Origin: Candidatus Woesearchaeota archaeon
GTDB lineage: Archaea > Nanobdellota > Nanobdellia > Woesearchaeales > SKIA01
Reading direction: 5' to 3'
Assembly: GCA_007128245.1 (NCBI GenBank)
Contig: SKXU01000021.1
Span: 1 to 7,105, forward strand
Length of the DNA stretch: 7,105 bases
The position numbers and the translations under genes were made by a program. Under the pieces are notes generated by a model. It worked only from the letters and a program-made list of their open reading frames with translations. It was not told where the DNA came from and searched no databases. Below, piece by piece: positions 1-6,190 of the stretch (positions within the stretch are counted from its first letter, which is position 1; the number at the start of each line of letters is the position of its first letter).

Positions 1-830
1 TCTACTCGCGCATCCTCACGAATATTTCCTTGATTAGACACAGTGTAGCGCGTCGTGTAGCGGAAGAGACTTGAGTGCGCAGAGGACTCCTCTTGCAAGT
101 CACTAAATTCTATGATGCGAAATTGTGCGCGCTCAGAAGACACTGTGCGGTTTTCTACACGTACCTCAACACTCAATGAATGCTCGCCAGGAGGTTGAAA
201 CGGGTTAAGAGTGAATCGCTGCTCAGACGCTCGCTCACCCTCAAGATTCACTCCTCCAAGCTGCGTCGGGTATGTGCGAGAAAATAATTCTCCGTCAATA
301 ACAATAGTGAGCGGGTCTCGTTCGTCATATACGCGAGCGTTTCGATTGCGCAAATTAATCCGTAAAACAGCTTCGTCTCGCGGATCAATAGCTTCAGGAA
401 AGCTAATGCCTAACGCGACACTCGGATTGTATACCCCAGGTTCGCGCTCAGGGTCACGAATGCGAATGAGCGGATTGAGCTCTTGCACTTCGCCGCTGGT
501 TTGGGAGCGAATGCGAATAGGAATACGGTAGGTGCCGAAATTCACTGCGAAACTCGGAGTGATTTCCAGTCCGAAAAGAGCTGTTTCTCCAGGAGCCACA
601 TCTCCTGGACGCGGATCGAATCCAAGCAAGTAACTGACTTGCTCACTACTTATGATATACCGATCAGTAGAGGATAACTGATTGGTTATGTAGAGTTCAA
701 AACGAGCCACTTCCCCGGGAAAGACATTTTCTTGCACAGTGATAAGCTCTGCAGAAAAAGAAGCCAAGGTGAACGGTAGTACCAAAAGCACACATAGGAG
801 TAGGATACCTGATAGCCGCTCTCGTCTCAC
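1..830 (-). CDS. Secreted or membrane-anchored Ig-like repeat protein, N-terminal part (runs off the left edge)
   Basis: An open frame of 276 codons starts at GTG (828-830) and is still open at base 1, so the C-terminus is missing. An in-frame TGA lies only four codons upstream and no other start precedes this GTG. The N-terminus has a basic stretch (RRER, residues 2-5), a hydrophobic core (about 6-22, LLLCVLLVL) and a plausible cleavage site after A23, so it looks like a Sec signal peptide. Two beta-rich segments follow, about 28-125 and 135-250, with features of Ig-like folds: FPGE near 37-40, APGET near 79-83, NPSV near 135, IDPRDE near 148-153, and PFQPPGEHSL in the second. This pattern resembles large Ig-like surface proteins common in DPANN archaea, whose function is unknown to me. 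A C-terminal membrane anchor would be expected but is outside the window. A TATA box 25 bp upstream suggests a leaderless transcript separate from the Rad50 gene. Secretion is well supported; the family is inference. Confidence 0.75.
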   Translation of the reverse strand, partial: MRRERLSGILLLCVLLVLPFTLASFSAELITVQENVFPGEVARFELYITNQLSSTDRYIISSEQVSYLLGFDPRPGDVAPGETALFGLEITPSFAVNFGTYRIPIRIRSQTSGEVQELNPLIRIRDPEREPGVYNPSVALGISFPEAIDPRDEAVLRINLRNRNARVYDERDPLTIVIDGELFSRTYPTQLGGVNLEGERASEQRFTLNPFQPPGEHSLSVEVRVENRTVSSERAQFRIIEFSDLQEESSAHSSLFRYTTRYTVSNQGNIREDARV

Positions 831-850
831 AAAAACATATCACAACTGCG

Positions 851-860
851 TATTTAAATA
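851..860 (-). promoter_or_regulatory. TATA box of the secreted-protein gene
   Basis: The minus strand reads TATTTAAATA here. Its centre is 25 bp upstream of the GTG start, so transcription should begin at or next to the start codon. It lies in the 40-bp gap after the Rad50 stop codon, so the downstream gene has its own promoter. Confidence 0.6.
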
Positions 861-870
861 GCTTGTGGTA

Positions 871-2895
871 TCAAGCCAGATGACTTATCCCTTCCTGCTT
901 TGCTATAGGGATGATGTGATCGACAAAGCTTTGGAGCTTTTGCTCATGACTCACAATAAGCACTTGCCGGACAGCAAGCTCTTGGAGGACGTCACGAACC
1001 CTATCAAGCTGATCAGTGGAAAATCCATCAGTAGGTTCATCAAGGATGAGCAAATCAGATGTGTGCAAGGACTGAATAAACTCATTGACGACCACGTTGA
1101 GCGCGAGACGGTACGCCAGCGCAATACTGGTTTTTTCGCCCCCAGACAAATGCGCGATATCCGCGTCATAGCCCGCAAGAGTTACTTGCGGCGCAAACGA
1201 GTGTGAGAGCGTAGCAAACACGTGCTCATTATCAAGCAAAGTCTGACACCACTGGGTAAATAACCGTGCAAACTCGCTGTGAATGGCTGAGAGCACATGC
1301 TTTTCCATGACCTTCACAGCAGGAATAAAGCTCTCAGAGAGCCAGCGCTCACGCATCTTTACGTCTGAGAGGCGCTGCGCTACTGCGCGGTTGTGATCAA
1401 GTGCTTTTTGCGCGTCTTGTGTACGAATCACGAGTTGCGATGCCCGCTCAGAGAGCACTGCTTTCTGAGCAGTTTTTTGTGCGAGTAGTTGTTGATGAGC
1501 ATTGATGCGCTCAGAGAGCCCTAACAGAGCCTCTTGCTTGATAAGCGGCTTTGTCCGAGAAACAATTTCTTTTTCTAAAGTCATCAGTTGCTTTCTGTAG
1601 GATTGTTCTTCTTCTAAAAGTGCTGTGAGGGTTTCTTGTGCAAGGGATTGCTTTTGCTTTGCTAACACCGATGCATCATAGAGCCTCTTTCGCTCAAGAA
1701 GGGATGAACGGCGCTCTTGTAGCTGAGAAATGGCTTGTCCTAGCTTCTCCAGCGCGGAAGATAAAACAGACTCTTTGCGTGCAAGCTCCTCTTGTTGCTC
1801 TGAGAAGTCCGCTGAGATGTGTTGTTTATGGCTTGATCCAACATCTTGCTGACACAGCGGACACGTATCAAGGGCGGTGATGGATGATTGTTTTTCTTCT
1901 AAGTCTTTGCGCTGTCCTACCACGAGGTCGCGTTTTGCGCGTGCTTGCGCGCGTTTCTCATTGTAGGAAGACAGTTTTTCTTCGACCTCAGAAATAGCTT
2001 GTTGAGGGTCGTCAACTACTGAGATGTCTTGTGCGAGGATGCTTTGCTGAGCAGTAATTTTTGATGATAAGGATGCAACATGGCGCTGCACAGAATCTTT
2101 TTTTGCTGTGTACGATGCAAGTTCTTGTCTGCGAAGCTGCTCATTGTCAAGAACGTGTTGTTGTTCTTTTTGAAGCGTAAGAAGCGATTCATGCGTTGCA
2201 GTAAGCGCAGAGAGTTCTTTTGCGAGAGCGTCTTGTTGCTTTTGTGTGGCTGCGTATTCATCAGCAAGTAGACGCGCTTTTTCACTTAACTCCTCTTGAT
2301 CGTTTAGCTGCTCGACAAGCACGCGTTTGTCCTCGCGCAATTTACGACCTACAAGGGTTGCGTTCTGCTCTATTTGCTGGTAACGATCAATCCCAAACAC
2401 TGCTCTGAGCGTGTCAAGACGAGACTGGTCGGGTTCATACAAGATGTGTTTCAGCTCCTCTTGAGGTGTGTAGACGGTGTAGCGAAACACAAACCCCTTC
2501 GTCTTGGTTAAGAGTGCGGAAGGGTATCCGAGAATCTCTAAGATGCGTGCTTTTAGCTCGTTTGCCGTGAGTAACTCTTGACGACCATTAACTTCTAAGT
2601 ATCCACCGTCTTGGCGCACCCCCTGGCTTGAGCGCTTCAAAGAACGATGAATAGTATAGGTAGCGTTTGTTGAGAACGTGAGCGTAACACCCCCCTCACT
2701 CTCTCCATGCCTGAGCAGACCATCACCACTGATCTCGCCCCGACGAATACCAAAGAGCGCGAATTCAATTGCTAACAAAATAGTTGATTTACCACTCCCA
2801 ATATCACCCGCGAGAAGCGTGATACCCTCTTGAAAATCCACTGTTTGCTCTTGGTATGAACGAATGTTTTGTAGCGTGACGGAATGAATGAGCAT
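871..2895 (-). CDS. rad50: DNA double-strand break repair ATPase Rad50, short form
   Basis: A 674-residue ABC-type ATPase of the Rad50/SbcC/SMC superfamily. Rad50 works with the nuclease Mre11 to tether and process DNA ends. Visible in order: Walker A GDIGSGKST (30-38); a Q-loop-like YTPQEE in the N-terminal lobe; a long Leu/Gln/Glu-rich coiled coil; a zinc-hook CPLC (Cys345 and Cys348) almost exactly at the midpoint; a returning coiled coil; signature LSGGEKTS (from 583); Walker B DLLILDEPT (614-622, catalytic Glu620); D-loop DGFS; and the switch His650 in VSHEQ. The protein is shorter than typical archaeal Rad50 (roughly 850-1000 residues), so the coiled-coil arms are short. I start it at ATG 2893-2895 because the protein begins there with the expected MLIHSVTLQNIRSY strand and a TATA box sits 27 bp upstream. 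An in-frame ATG at 2949 lies upstream of that TATA box. No mre11 is present in the window. Confidence 0.93.
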   Translation of the reverse strand: MLIHSVTLQNIRSYQEQTVDFQEGITLLAGDIGSGKSTILLAIEFALFGIRRGEISGDGLLRHGESEGGVTLTFSTNATYTIHRSLKRSSQGVRQDGGYLEVNGRQELLTANELKARILEILGYPSALLTKTKGFVFRYTVYTPQEELKHILYEPDQSRLDTLRAVFGIDRYQQIEQNATLVGRKLREDKRVLVEQLNDQEELSEKARLLADEYAATQKQQDALAKELSALTATHESLLTLQKEQQHVLDNEQLRRQELASYTAKKDSVQRHVASLSSKITAQQSILAQDISVVDDPQQAISEVEEKLSSYNEKRAQARAKRDLVVGQRKDLEEKQSSITALDTCPLCQQDVGSSHKQHISADFSEQQEELARKESVLSSALEKLGQAISQLQERRSSLLERKRLYDASVLAKQKQSLAQETLTALLEEEQSYRKQLMTLEKEIVSRTKPLIKQEALLGLSERINAHQQLLAQKTAQKAVLSERASQLVIRTQDAQKALDHNRAVAQRLSDVKMRERWLSESFIPAVKVMEKHVLSAIHSEFARLFTQWCQTLLDNEHVFATLSHSFAPQVTLAGYDADIAHLSGGEKTSIALAYRLALNVVVNEFIQSLHTSDLLILDEPTDGFSTDQLDRVRDVLQELAVRQVLIVSHEQKLQSFVDHIIPIAKQEGISHLA

Positions 2896-2917
2896 GCACA
2901 CTTGGGAAGAGCGGAGA

Positions 2918-2927
2918 CTATTAAATG
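2918..2927 (-). promoter_or_regulatory. TATA box of rad50
   Basis: The minus strand reads CATTTAATAG, centred about 27 bp upstream of the ATG at 2895. No purine-rich Shine-Dalgarno lies between (the stretch is TC-rich), so a leaderless transcript is likely. This position is the main reason to reject the longer reading that starts at 2949. Confidence 0.55.
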
Positions 2928-3052
2928 TGTTGCGCTCAAACGCCTGCAATCAAAAGAACTGCTCAACCTGCGTGTAGAGCTGCTAAAGTCTTAAAGACGC
3001 TCAAGCAAGGAGAATTTGTTGTCTTGAGAAGCAATTCGTGAAACGCTTACAA

Positions 3053-3640
3053 TTATGCGAGTAGTTGCCTGAGCCAATCAACTTCTTGCTGCAAGACGGA
3101 GTGTCCACCACCAGGATACACCGCGAACGTCACGTCAGCGTTGAGCTCTGAGTAGATTTTTGCTGTGGTCTGGATGCGATGGAGCGGAATGAACGGGTCA
3201 CGCTCAGAACCCCCAATATAGACGGGAGTTTTTTGCAAGTCACCCTCATACACCGCAAGCTCCTCGTTGGGACCAATAACGCCGCCCGAGAAAATACCAA
3301 CGCCGCCATACCTTGCGGGTAGGGTTGCGATGGCTTGGGCAGCAAGGCATGCTCCCTGAGAAAACCCTGCGACGAACACATTCTGTGCTCCATGAGAGGA
3401 AACATATTGGTTAAGCAAGTCGTGAACGGCGTTGAGCGATTCAGACAATTGCGGCTCGTTTTCTTGTTTTGAACGTAAAAAACTGTGCGGATACCATTGT
3501 CTGCCAGGCGCTTGGGGTGCAACCGCAAAGACTTCTGGTAAATGCTGCGTCAGTGAAAGAATATCCTCTGCCGTACCGCCTCTTCCGTGCAACAACACAA
3601 GGACTTTTTTGCTCTCTTGAGGGCCTCTGGTGAGTATCAT
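3053..3640 (-). CDS. mhqD: Serine carboxylesterase/phospholipase-family hydrolase, MhqD-like
   Basis: A 195-residue alpha/beta hydrolase of the phospholipase/carboxylesterase family (predicted esterase, COG0400 type), full length and cytoplasmic, with no signal peptide. The oxyanion-hole segment is LLHGRGG (16-22). The nucleophile elbow is GFSQG with Ser94, the acid is Asp148 in ERDPFIP, and the base is His180 in GGGHS, so the catalytic triad is complete. The start ATG overlaps the stop of the upstream dioxygenase gene (ATGA), and GGTGA lies 6 nt before it, so translation should be coupled. In Firmicutes the same pair, dioxygenase then esterase, is mhqED, which protects against quinones and methylhydroquinone; the esterase presumably acts on ring-cleavage or ester products. 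The symbol follows from this pairing. The true substrate cannot be read from the sequence. Confidence 0.85.
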   Translation of the reverse strand: MILTRGPQESKKVLVLLHGRGGTAEDILSLTQHLPEVFAVAPQAPGRQWYPHSFLRSKQENEPQLSESLNAVHDLLNQYVSSHGAQNVFVAGFSQGACLAAQAIATLPARYGGVGIFSGGVIGPNEELAVYEGDLQKTPVYIGGSERDPFIPLHRIQTTAKIYSELNADVTFAVYPGGGHSVLQQEVDWLRQLLA

Positions 3641-4464
3641 AGATCATCACCTAGCGGTGGAAGCGCCTTTGTGATTGCTTTTCTGTGCGGTTCAAGCCAA
3701 GGCGGGAGTTGCAACGTTTTTCCAAGGTGTTCTTCGTCTTCATCGATTAAAAACCCAGGGCCATTGGTTGCGATCTCAAACAAAATGCCGCTTGGTTCTC
3801 GAAAGTAGACGCTCTTAAAATAATTTCTTTCAACAACCTCAGTTGGATACTGTTTTTTGAGTGCTTGACGCCATTTTTCTTGATCTTCATAATCAGGGGC
3901 GCGAAACGCGACGTGATGCACCATACCGCTCGCAACAGTACCTGGTTTTGCGTCTGATTCTTCTAAAAAGACTTCTTGACCGCTCTGAAGAGAAGCGTTG
4001 TGAACGCCAAGAATGTCAAGGACTGAGCGCGACTCTTCCGGCCTGTCTGATGAGAGCGTGACGGCGTGAATAGCGAGTTCTTTTTTTGCGTTTTGCGTGC
4101 GCATAATCCCCAAAGGCATACCTTCAGGGTCTTGGAAAAGTAAGTTGTTATCCTCAATCATGAACGGAACGCGCTTTTCTGTGAGCACCGCCTTCCAATG
4201 CGTGATATCTTGTGAGGAAAACCACGTTCTCGTCACCGTTCTTGACCCGGGACGGCCTTGCATCGCTTGTGGCAGCACAAAAAACGTGAGAATGGTTCCT
4301 TTCACACCAGTAACGTCAGCGTAGTAGAGGTGCCACGTGGTTGGATCATCAAAATTCACTGTTTTCTTGATCAGTCGTAATCCTAAGGTTTTGGTGTAAA
4401 ACAAGACGTTTTGTCTTCCGTCACGACAAATTGCAGTAACATGATGTAAGCCAGGAGATTTCAT
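3637..4464 (-). CDS. mhqE: Glyoxalase-fold ring-cleaving dioxygenase, MhqE/MhqO-like
   Basis: A 275-residue vicinal-oxygen-chelate protein with two glyoxalase modules (about 1-125 and 130-240). It matches the MhqA/MhqE/MhqO group of putative extradiol ring-cleaving dioxygenases. Family hallmarks are LHHVTAI at 6-12, FYTKTLGLRL at 22-31, KTVNFDDP at 34-41, VHHVAFRAP at 182-190 and GILFEIAT at 226-233. By position in the fold the metal ligands should be His8, His184 and Glu230 (Fe or Mn). The known role of the group is resistance to quinones and hydroquinones. It is the first gene of an operon with the esterase (stop/start overlap ATGA). A TATA box lies about 27 bp upstream of the ATG and no Shine-Dalgarno is seen, so the mRNA is probably leaderless. 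No MarR-type repressor (MhqR) is visible in the window. The pair is best known from bacteria, so transfer into an archaeon is possible. Confidence 0.87.
   Translation of the reverse strand: MKSPGLHHVTAICRDGRQNVLFYTKTLGLRLIKKTVNFDDPTTWHLYYADVTGVKGTILTFFVLPQAMQGRPGSRTVTRTWFSSQDITHWKAVLTEKRVPFMIEDNNLLFQDPEGMPLGIMRTQNAKKELAIHAVTLSSDRPEESRSVLDILGVHNASLQSGQEVFLEESDAKPGTVASGMVHHVAFRAPDYEDQEKWRQALKKQYPTEVVERNYFKSVYFREPSGILFEIATNGPGFLIDEDEEHLGKTLQLPPWLEPHRKAITKALPPLGDDL
3647..3651 (-). promoter_or_regulatory. Shine-Dalgarno GGTGA of the esterase gene
   Basis: GGTGA on the minus strand is complementary to the 3' end of archaeal 16S rRNA and sits 6 nt before the esterase ATG, inside the last codons of the upstream gene. 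It fixes the start and supports coupled translation. Confidence 0.65.
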
Positions 4465-4486
4465 ATTGCGGAAAGCGCAGAGGACT

Positions 4487-4495
4487 TGTTAAAGG
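4487..4495 (-). promoter_or_regulatory. TATA box of the dioxygenase-esterase operon
   Basis: The minus strand reads CCTTTAACA, centred about 27 bp upstream of the ATG at 4464. The BRE position just upstream falls in the left flanking repeat of the MITE-like element, so that insertion may have changed this promoter. Confidence 0.5.
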
Positions 4496-4499
4496 TTTT

Positions 4500-4508
4500 G
4501 TTGAAGAC
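4500..4508 (+). repeat. Left 9-bp flanking direct repeat (probable target-site duplication)
   Basis: GTTGAAGAC here is identical to 4638-4646, and each copy abuts one end of the 129-bp inverted-repeat element. This is the arrangement left by a transposase that makes a 9-bp staggered cut. Confidence 0.65.
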
Positions 4509-4637
4509 GACTCTGTCCGAAATGGAAACGAATAGTATATTGACGAGCGTACGAAGAGCATACAATACAGACAAGAGCGGCTCTGGTCACGATACGCCCA
4601 CAGAGCAAGCTAGTCCAACACTATTCCGGACAGAGCC
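4509..4637. mobile_element. MITE-like element, 129 bp, with 17-bp terminal inverted repeats
   Basis: The left end (4509-4525, GACTCTGTCCGAAATGG) and the reverse complement of the right end (4621-4637, GGCTCTGTCCGGAATAG) agree at 14 of 17 positions, including nine in a row. Perfect 9-bp direct repeats flank both ends. There is no credible gene inside. The interior can fold further: GCTCTG at 4580-4585 pairs with CAGAGC at 4601-4606. A short non-coding element with inverted ends and a target duplication is by definition MITE-like, moved in trans by a transposase elsewhere. The GGCTCTGT-type ends and 9-bp duplication recall IS5/IS903-type or IS6-type elements, but I cannot assign a family. Removing 4509-4646 would leave an 80-bp divergent promoter region. 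A structured ncRNA is an alternative reading that would not explain the flanking repeats. Confidence 0.65.
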
Positions 4638-4646
4638 GTTGAAGAC
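4638..4646 (+). repeat. Right 9-bp flanking direct repeat (probable target-site duplication)
   Basis: GTTGAAGAC, identical to 4500-4508. It ends 6 bp before the TATA box of the phosphatase gene, so the element inserted immediately upstream of that promoter. Confidence 0.65.
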
Positions 4647-4652
4647 AACAAC

Positions 4653-4660
4653 ATTAAATA
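4653..4660 (+). promoter_or_regulatory. TATA box of the phosphatase gene
   Basis: ATTAAATA, centred about 26 bp upstream of the ATG at 4683. No Shine-Dalgarno lies in between, so a leaderless transcript is expected. Confidence 0.6.
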
Positions 4661-4682
4661 GCCCACGACCACTCACTCAAGT

Positions 4683-5450
4683 ATGAAATACAAGGAATTC
4701 TGCGAGGAAATCGCAAGAAAAGCGAATGCGCTGATCATGAACAAATTCGAGAACGGATTTGAAAAATACGAGAAAGGAACAAATGACATCGTCACCACCG
4801 CAGATACAGCAGTAAATGCGCTAGTCATACAAGAAATTGCACAGGCATATCCAGACCACGACGTGCTCGGAGAAGAAGAGAGCAGCATGAAAAACAATAG
4901 TGAATACGTATGGATCTGCGACCCCATCTGCGGCACCATCCCCTTCTCGCAAAAAATACCTACCATGGGATTCATGCTCGCACTCACCCACAACGGAAGA
5001 CCCATAGCAGCAGTGGTGAGTCTTCCAGCAACACATACAGTAGTGTACGCTGAACAAGGAGCAGGGTGCTACGTAAATGGAGAACGAACACGAACTACGC
5101 CCACAAACGACTTCGGCCATGTCACCTACACCGACTGGCCAACAGCACCGCATCGCCTTCGAGGAGTGTATGACGCGCTCACCGACGATAACCTAAACGT
5201 AGCAGACTTTGGGAGCATGCCAGCACCCGCAACAGCACTTGCAACAGGAACTCTCTCAGGCCTGATTCTTACTGCTTTATCAGTGTACGACGGAGTCGCA
5301 GTAGACCTTGTGGTGATCGAAGCAGGGGGCGTCATAACAGACTTTCTTGGTGAAATAATCGATTACCAAAAACCCATGCACGGAATTATTGCAGCAAGTG
5401 ACGCCGCGATGCAACAGCGCCTTTTTGCGATCGTACAGAACGCACAGTAA
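4683..5450 (+). CDS. Inositol monophosphatase/FBPase-superfamily protein with altered metal motif
   Basis: A 255-residue, full-length member of the Mg-dependent, lithium-sensitive phosphatase superfamily (inositol monophosphatase, archaeal fructose-1,6-bisphosphatase, CysQ). Visible elements: DIVTTAD at 35-41; LGEEES at 62-67, where Glu64 is the expected metal ligand; the first signature WICDPICGT at 77-85; and the second signature YDGVAVDLVVIEAGG at 202-216 with Asp203. In the family the first signature is DPxDGT and both Asp residues bind metal. Here the second is Cys83 (codon TGC), two base changes from GAC. The rest of the fold and the other ligands are intact, so this is not a decayed gene. 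Activity may be reduced or changed; I have a vague recollection of DPICGT in other family members, which would make it a real subgroup. The natural substrate cannot be told: inositol phosphates, fructose bisphosphate or PAP are all possible. Confidence 0.85.
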   Translation: MKYKEFCEEIARKANALIMNKFENGFEKYEKGTNDIVTTADTAVNALVIQEIAQAYPDHDVLGEEESSMKNNSEYVWICDPICGTIPFSQKIPTMGFMLALTHNGRPIAAVVSLPATHTVVYAEQGAGCYVNGERTRTTPTNDFGHVTYTDWPTAPHRLRGVYDALTDDNLNVADFGSMPAPATALATGTLSGLILTALSVYDGVAVDLVVIEAGGVITDFLGEIIDYQKPMHGIIAASDAAMQQRLFAIVQNAQ

Positions 5451-5454
5451 GACA

Positions 5455-5477
5455 TCACTGGACAGACACGGCCGAAA
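5455..5477 (+). repeat. 23-bp direct repeat, left copy (before the vapC-like gene)
   Basis: It agrees with 6191-6213 at 20 of 23 positions: TCACTGGAC, three differing bases, then CACGGCCGAAA. It starts 5 nt after the phosphatase stop codon and ends 32 nt before the vapC-like GTG. The GAAA at its end lies where a BRE would be. It could be a shared regulator site, or one boundary of a mobile toxin-antitoxin cassette. Confidence 0.6.
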
Positions 5478-5481
5478 CACA

Positions 5482-5490
5482 CCTAAAGAA
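5482..5490 (+). promoter_or_regulatory. Weak TATA-like box of the vapC-like gene
   Basis: CCTAAAGAA, centred about 24 bp upstream of the GTG start, preceded by GAAAC at the BRE position. The spacing matches the other promoters but the match to a TATA box is poor. Confidence 0.35.
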
Positions 5491-5509
5491 AAAACTCTTA
5501 GCGTTTTTT

Positions 5510-5917
5510 GTGAAGAAAAAGTTGTACATCGACACAAACGTCTGGCTCGATTACTGTTTGGGAACACAAGATGTGCGACCGCTTGATGAGTACGCAAGAC
5601 ACATATTTGAGCGCGCTGTGCAGTGTGAGTTTGTAGTGTGCGTATCAGAAATTGTGGAGTATGAACTGCGTAAATACGTGACCCAGCACGAAGATCTTTT
5701 TGAGCCGCTGCGCATTGCAGGAAAACTCGAGCGGATTCCCGTACGGTATGCTGATAAGAAAGCAGCAGAACACATTAATGCACACTACCCAGACAATGTG
5801 CACGTGTATGTTGCACAAAAACACGGGTGCACGCATTTTGTGACAAATGACAAAGAGTTACTCATGCTTGAGATGCCGTTAGCGATTGTTTCGAGCCAGT
5901 TTTTTCAGTTCGAATAA
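5510..5917 (+). CDS. VapC-like PIN-domain ribonuclease toxin
   Basis: A 135-residue single PIN domain. PIN toxins of the VapC group are Mg-dependent RNases that cut tRNA or rRNA. The acidic active-site residues can be placed: Asp8 in YIDTNVW, Glu47 (or Glu50) in SEIVEYEL, Asp95 in YPDNVHVY and Asp114 in VTNDKEL. The start is GTG at 5510; there is no other start upstream in frame, and the protein begins with the usual beta strand and DTN. There is no Shine-Dalgarno; a weak TATA-like box 24 bp upstream allows a leaderless mRNA. No antitoxin gene precedes it, which is unusual for vapC. Its 3' end overlaps by 39 bp the 3' end of a ribbon-helix-helix gene on the other strand, the only nearby candidate antitoxin. 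A solitary or retired toxin is the alternative. The PIN fold is clear; its toxicity is inferred. Confidence 0.82.
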   Translation: MKKKLYIDTNVWLDYCLGTQDVRPLDEYARHIFERAVQCEFVVCVSEIVEYELRKYVTQHEDLFEPLRIAGKLERIPVRYADKKAAEHINAHYPDNVHVYVAQKHGCTHFVTNDKELLMLEMPLAIVSSQFFQFE

Positions 5918-6145
5918 TTCATCAACTGCCTTAGCGCGCTCACTGCGCGAAGGCCGAGCACCCGATTTTGCACGTAAGTTCTTCTTGTTAATCAATTCAA
6001 GAGCGTGCTGTGCTCGATAGTCTTCTAGGCTCTTTCTGATAGCGTCACGCACAAACTCCGTCATACTCGCAAAGTGGCGTTCCTTACTCACGCGCTCAAT
6101 CTCTTGTTTGAGCGCTTCGTCAACCTTAATATGCAACAGAATCAT
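5879..6145 (-). CDS. Ribbon-helix-helix (CopG/ParD-like) protein, probable antitoxin
   Basis: An 88-residue protein with an N-terminal ribbon-helix-helix: strand ILLHIKV (2-8), helix about 9-22, turn with SMTEF at 27-31 and helix to about 45 (FVRDAIRKSLEDY). Such proteins dimerise and bind operator DNA through the paired N-terminal strands. The basic then acidic tail (46-88, ending ELFELKKLARNNR) is long enough to wrap a toxin, as antitoxin tails do. It runs convergently with the PIN gene and overlaps its 3' end by 39 bp. The ATG is at 6145 with a TATA box about 25 bp upstream (leaderless), and the promoter carries TATACT repeats at 11-bp spacing, likely its own operator. It lies divergently from the vapB gene to the right and might regulate that promoter too. 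Partnership with the PIN protein is inference from position. Confidence 0.75.
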   Translation of the reverse strand: MILLHIKVDEALKQEIERVSKERHFASMTEFVRDAIRKSLEDYRAQHALELINKKNLRAKSGARPSRSERAKAVDELFELKKLARNNR

Positions 6146-6175
6146 ATACTAATCGTATACTTTTTGTATATATAA
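6145..6175 (-). promoter_or_regulatory. TATA box and 11-bp-spaced operator repeats of the RHH gene
   Basis: On the plus strand TATACT occurs at 6145-6150 and 6156-6161, and TATATA at 6167-6172, so three related hexamers repeat every 11 bp, about one helical turn. The last is part of the TATA box (TATATATAC on the minus strand), 25 bp before the ATG. Side-by-side short repeats on one face of DNA suit cooperative binding of RHH dimers. Autorepression is the simplest reading. Confidence 0.5.
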
Positions 6176-6190
6176 CTGTTGTGATTGGAG

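Noticed and set aside
211..677. Plus-strand frames across the left end
   Set aside because: They are antisense to the long secreted-protein frame on the minus strand, which has a signal peptide and coherent repeats.
2896..2949. An 18-residue N-terminal extension of Rad50 from ATG 2949
   Set aside because: The TATA box at 2918-2927 lies inside it, and Rad50 proteins begin right at the MLIHSVTL strand.
3000..3028. Inverted repeat CTCAAG/CTTGAG after the esterase gene as a terminator
   Set aside because: Only 6 bp with a 17-nt loop and no T-run after it on the minus strand; could be chance.
4509..4637. Box C/D or H/ACA guide RNA in the 4.5-4.65 kb gap
   Set aside because: No convincing C, D or ACA boxes or kink-turn; the flanking 9-bp repeats are better explained by an insertion.
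4486..4686. 66-residue plus-strand open frame between the divergent genes
   Set aside because: It runs through the MITE-like element and both promoters, has no promoter or ribosome site of its own, and is low in complexity.
4673..5005. 110-residue antisense frame across the phosphatase start
   Set aside because: It is the shadow of a well-supported phosphatase gene; its hydrophobic look comes from the complementary strand.
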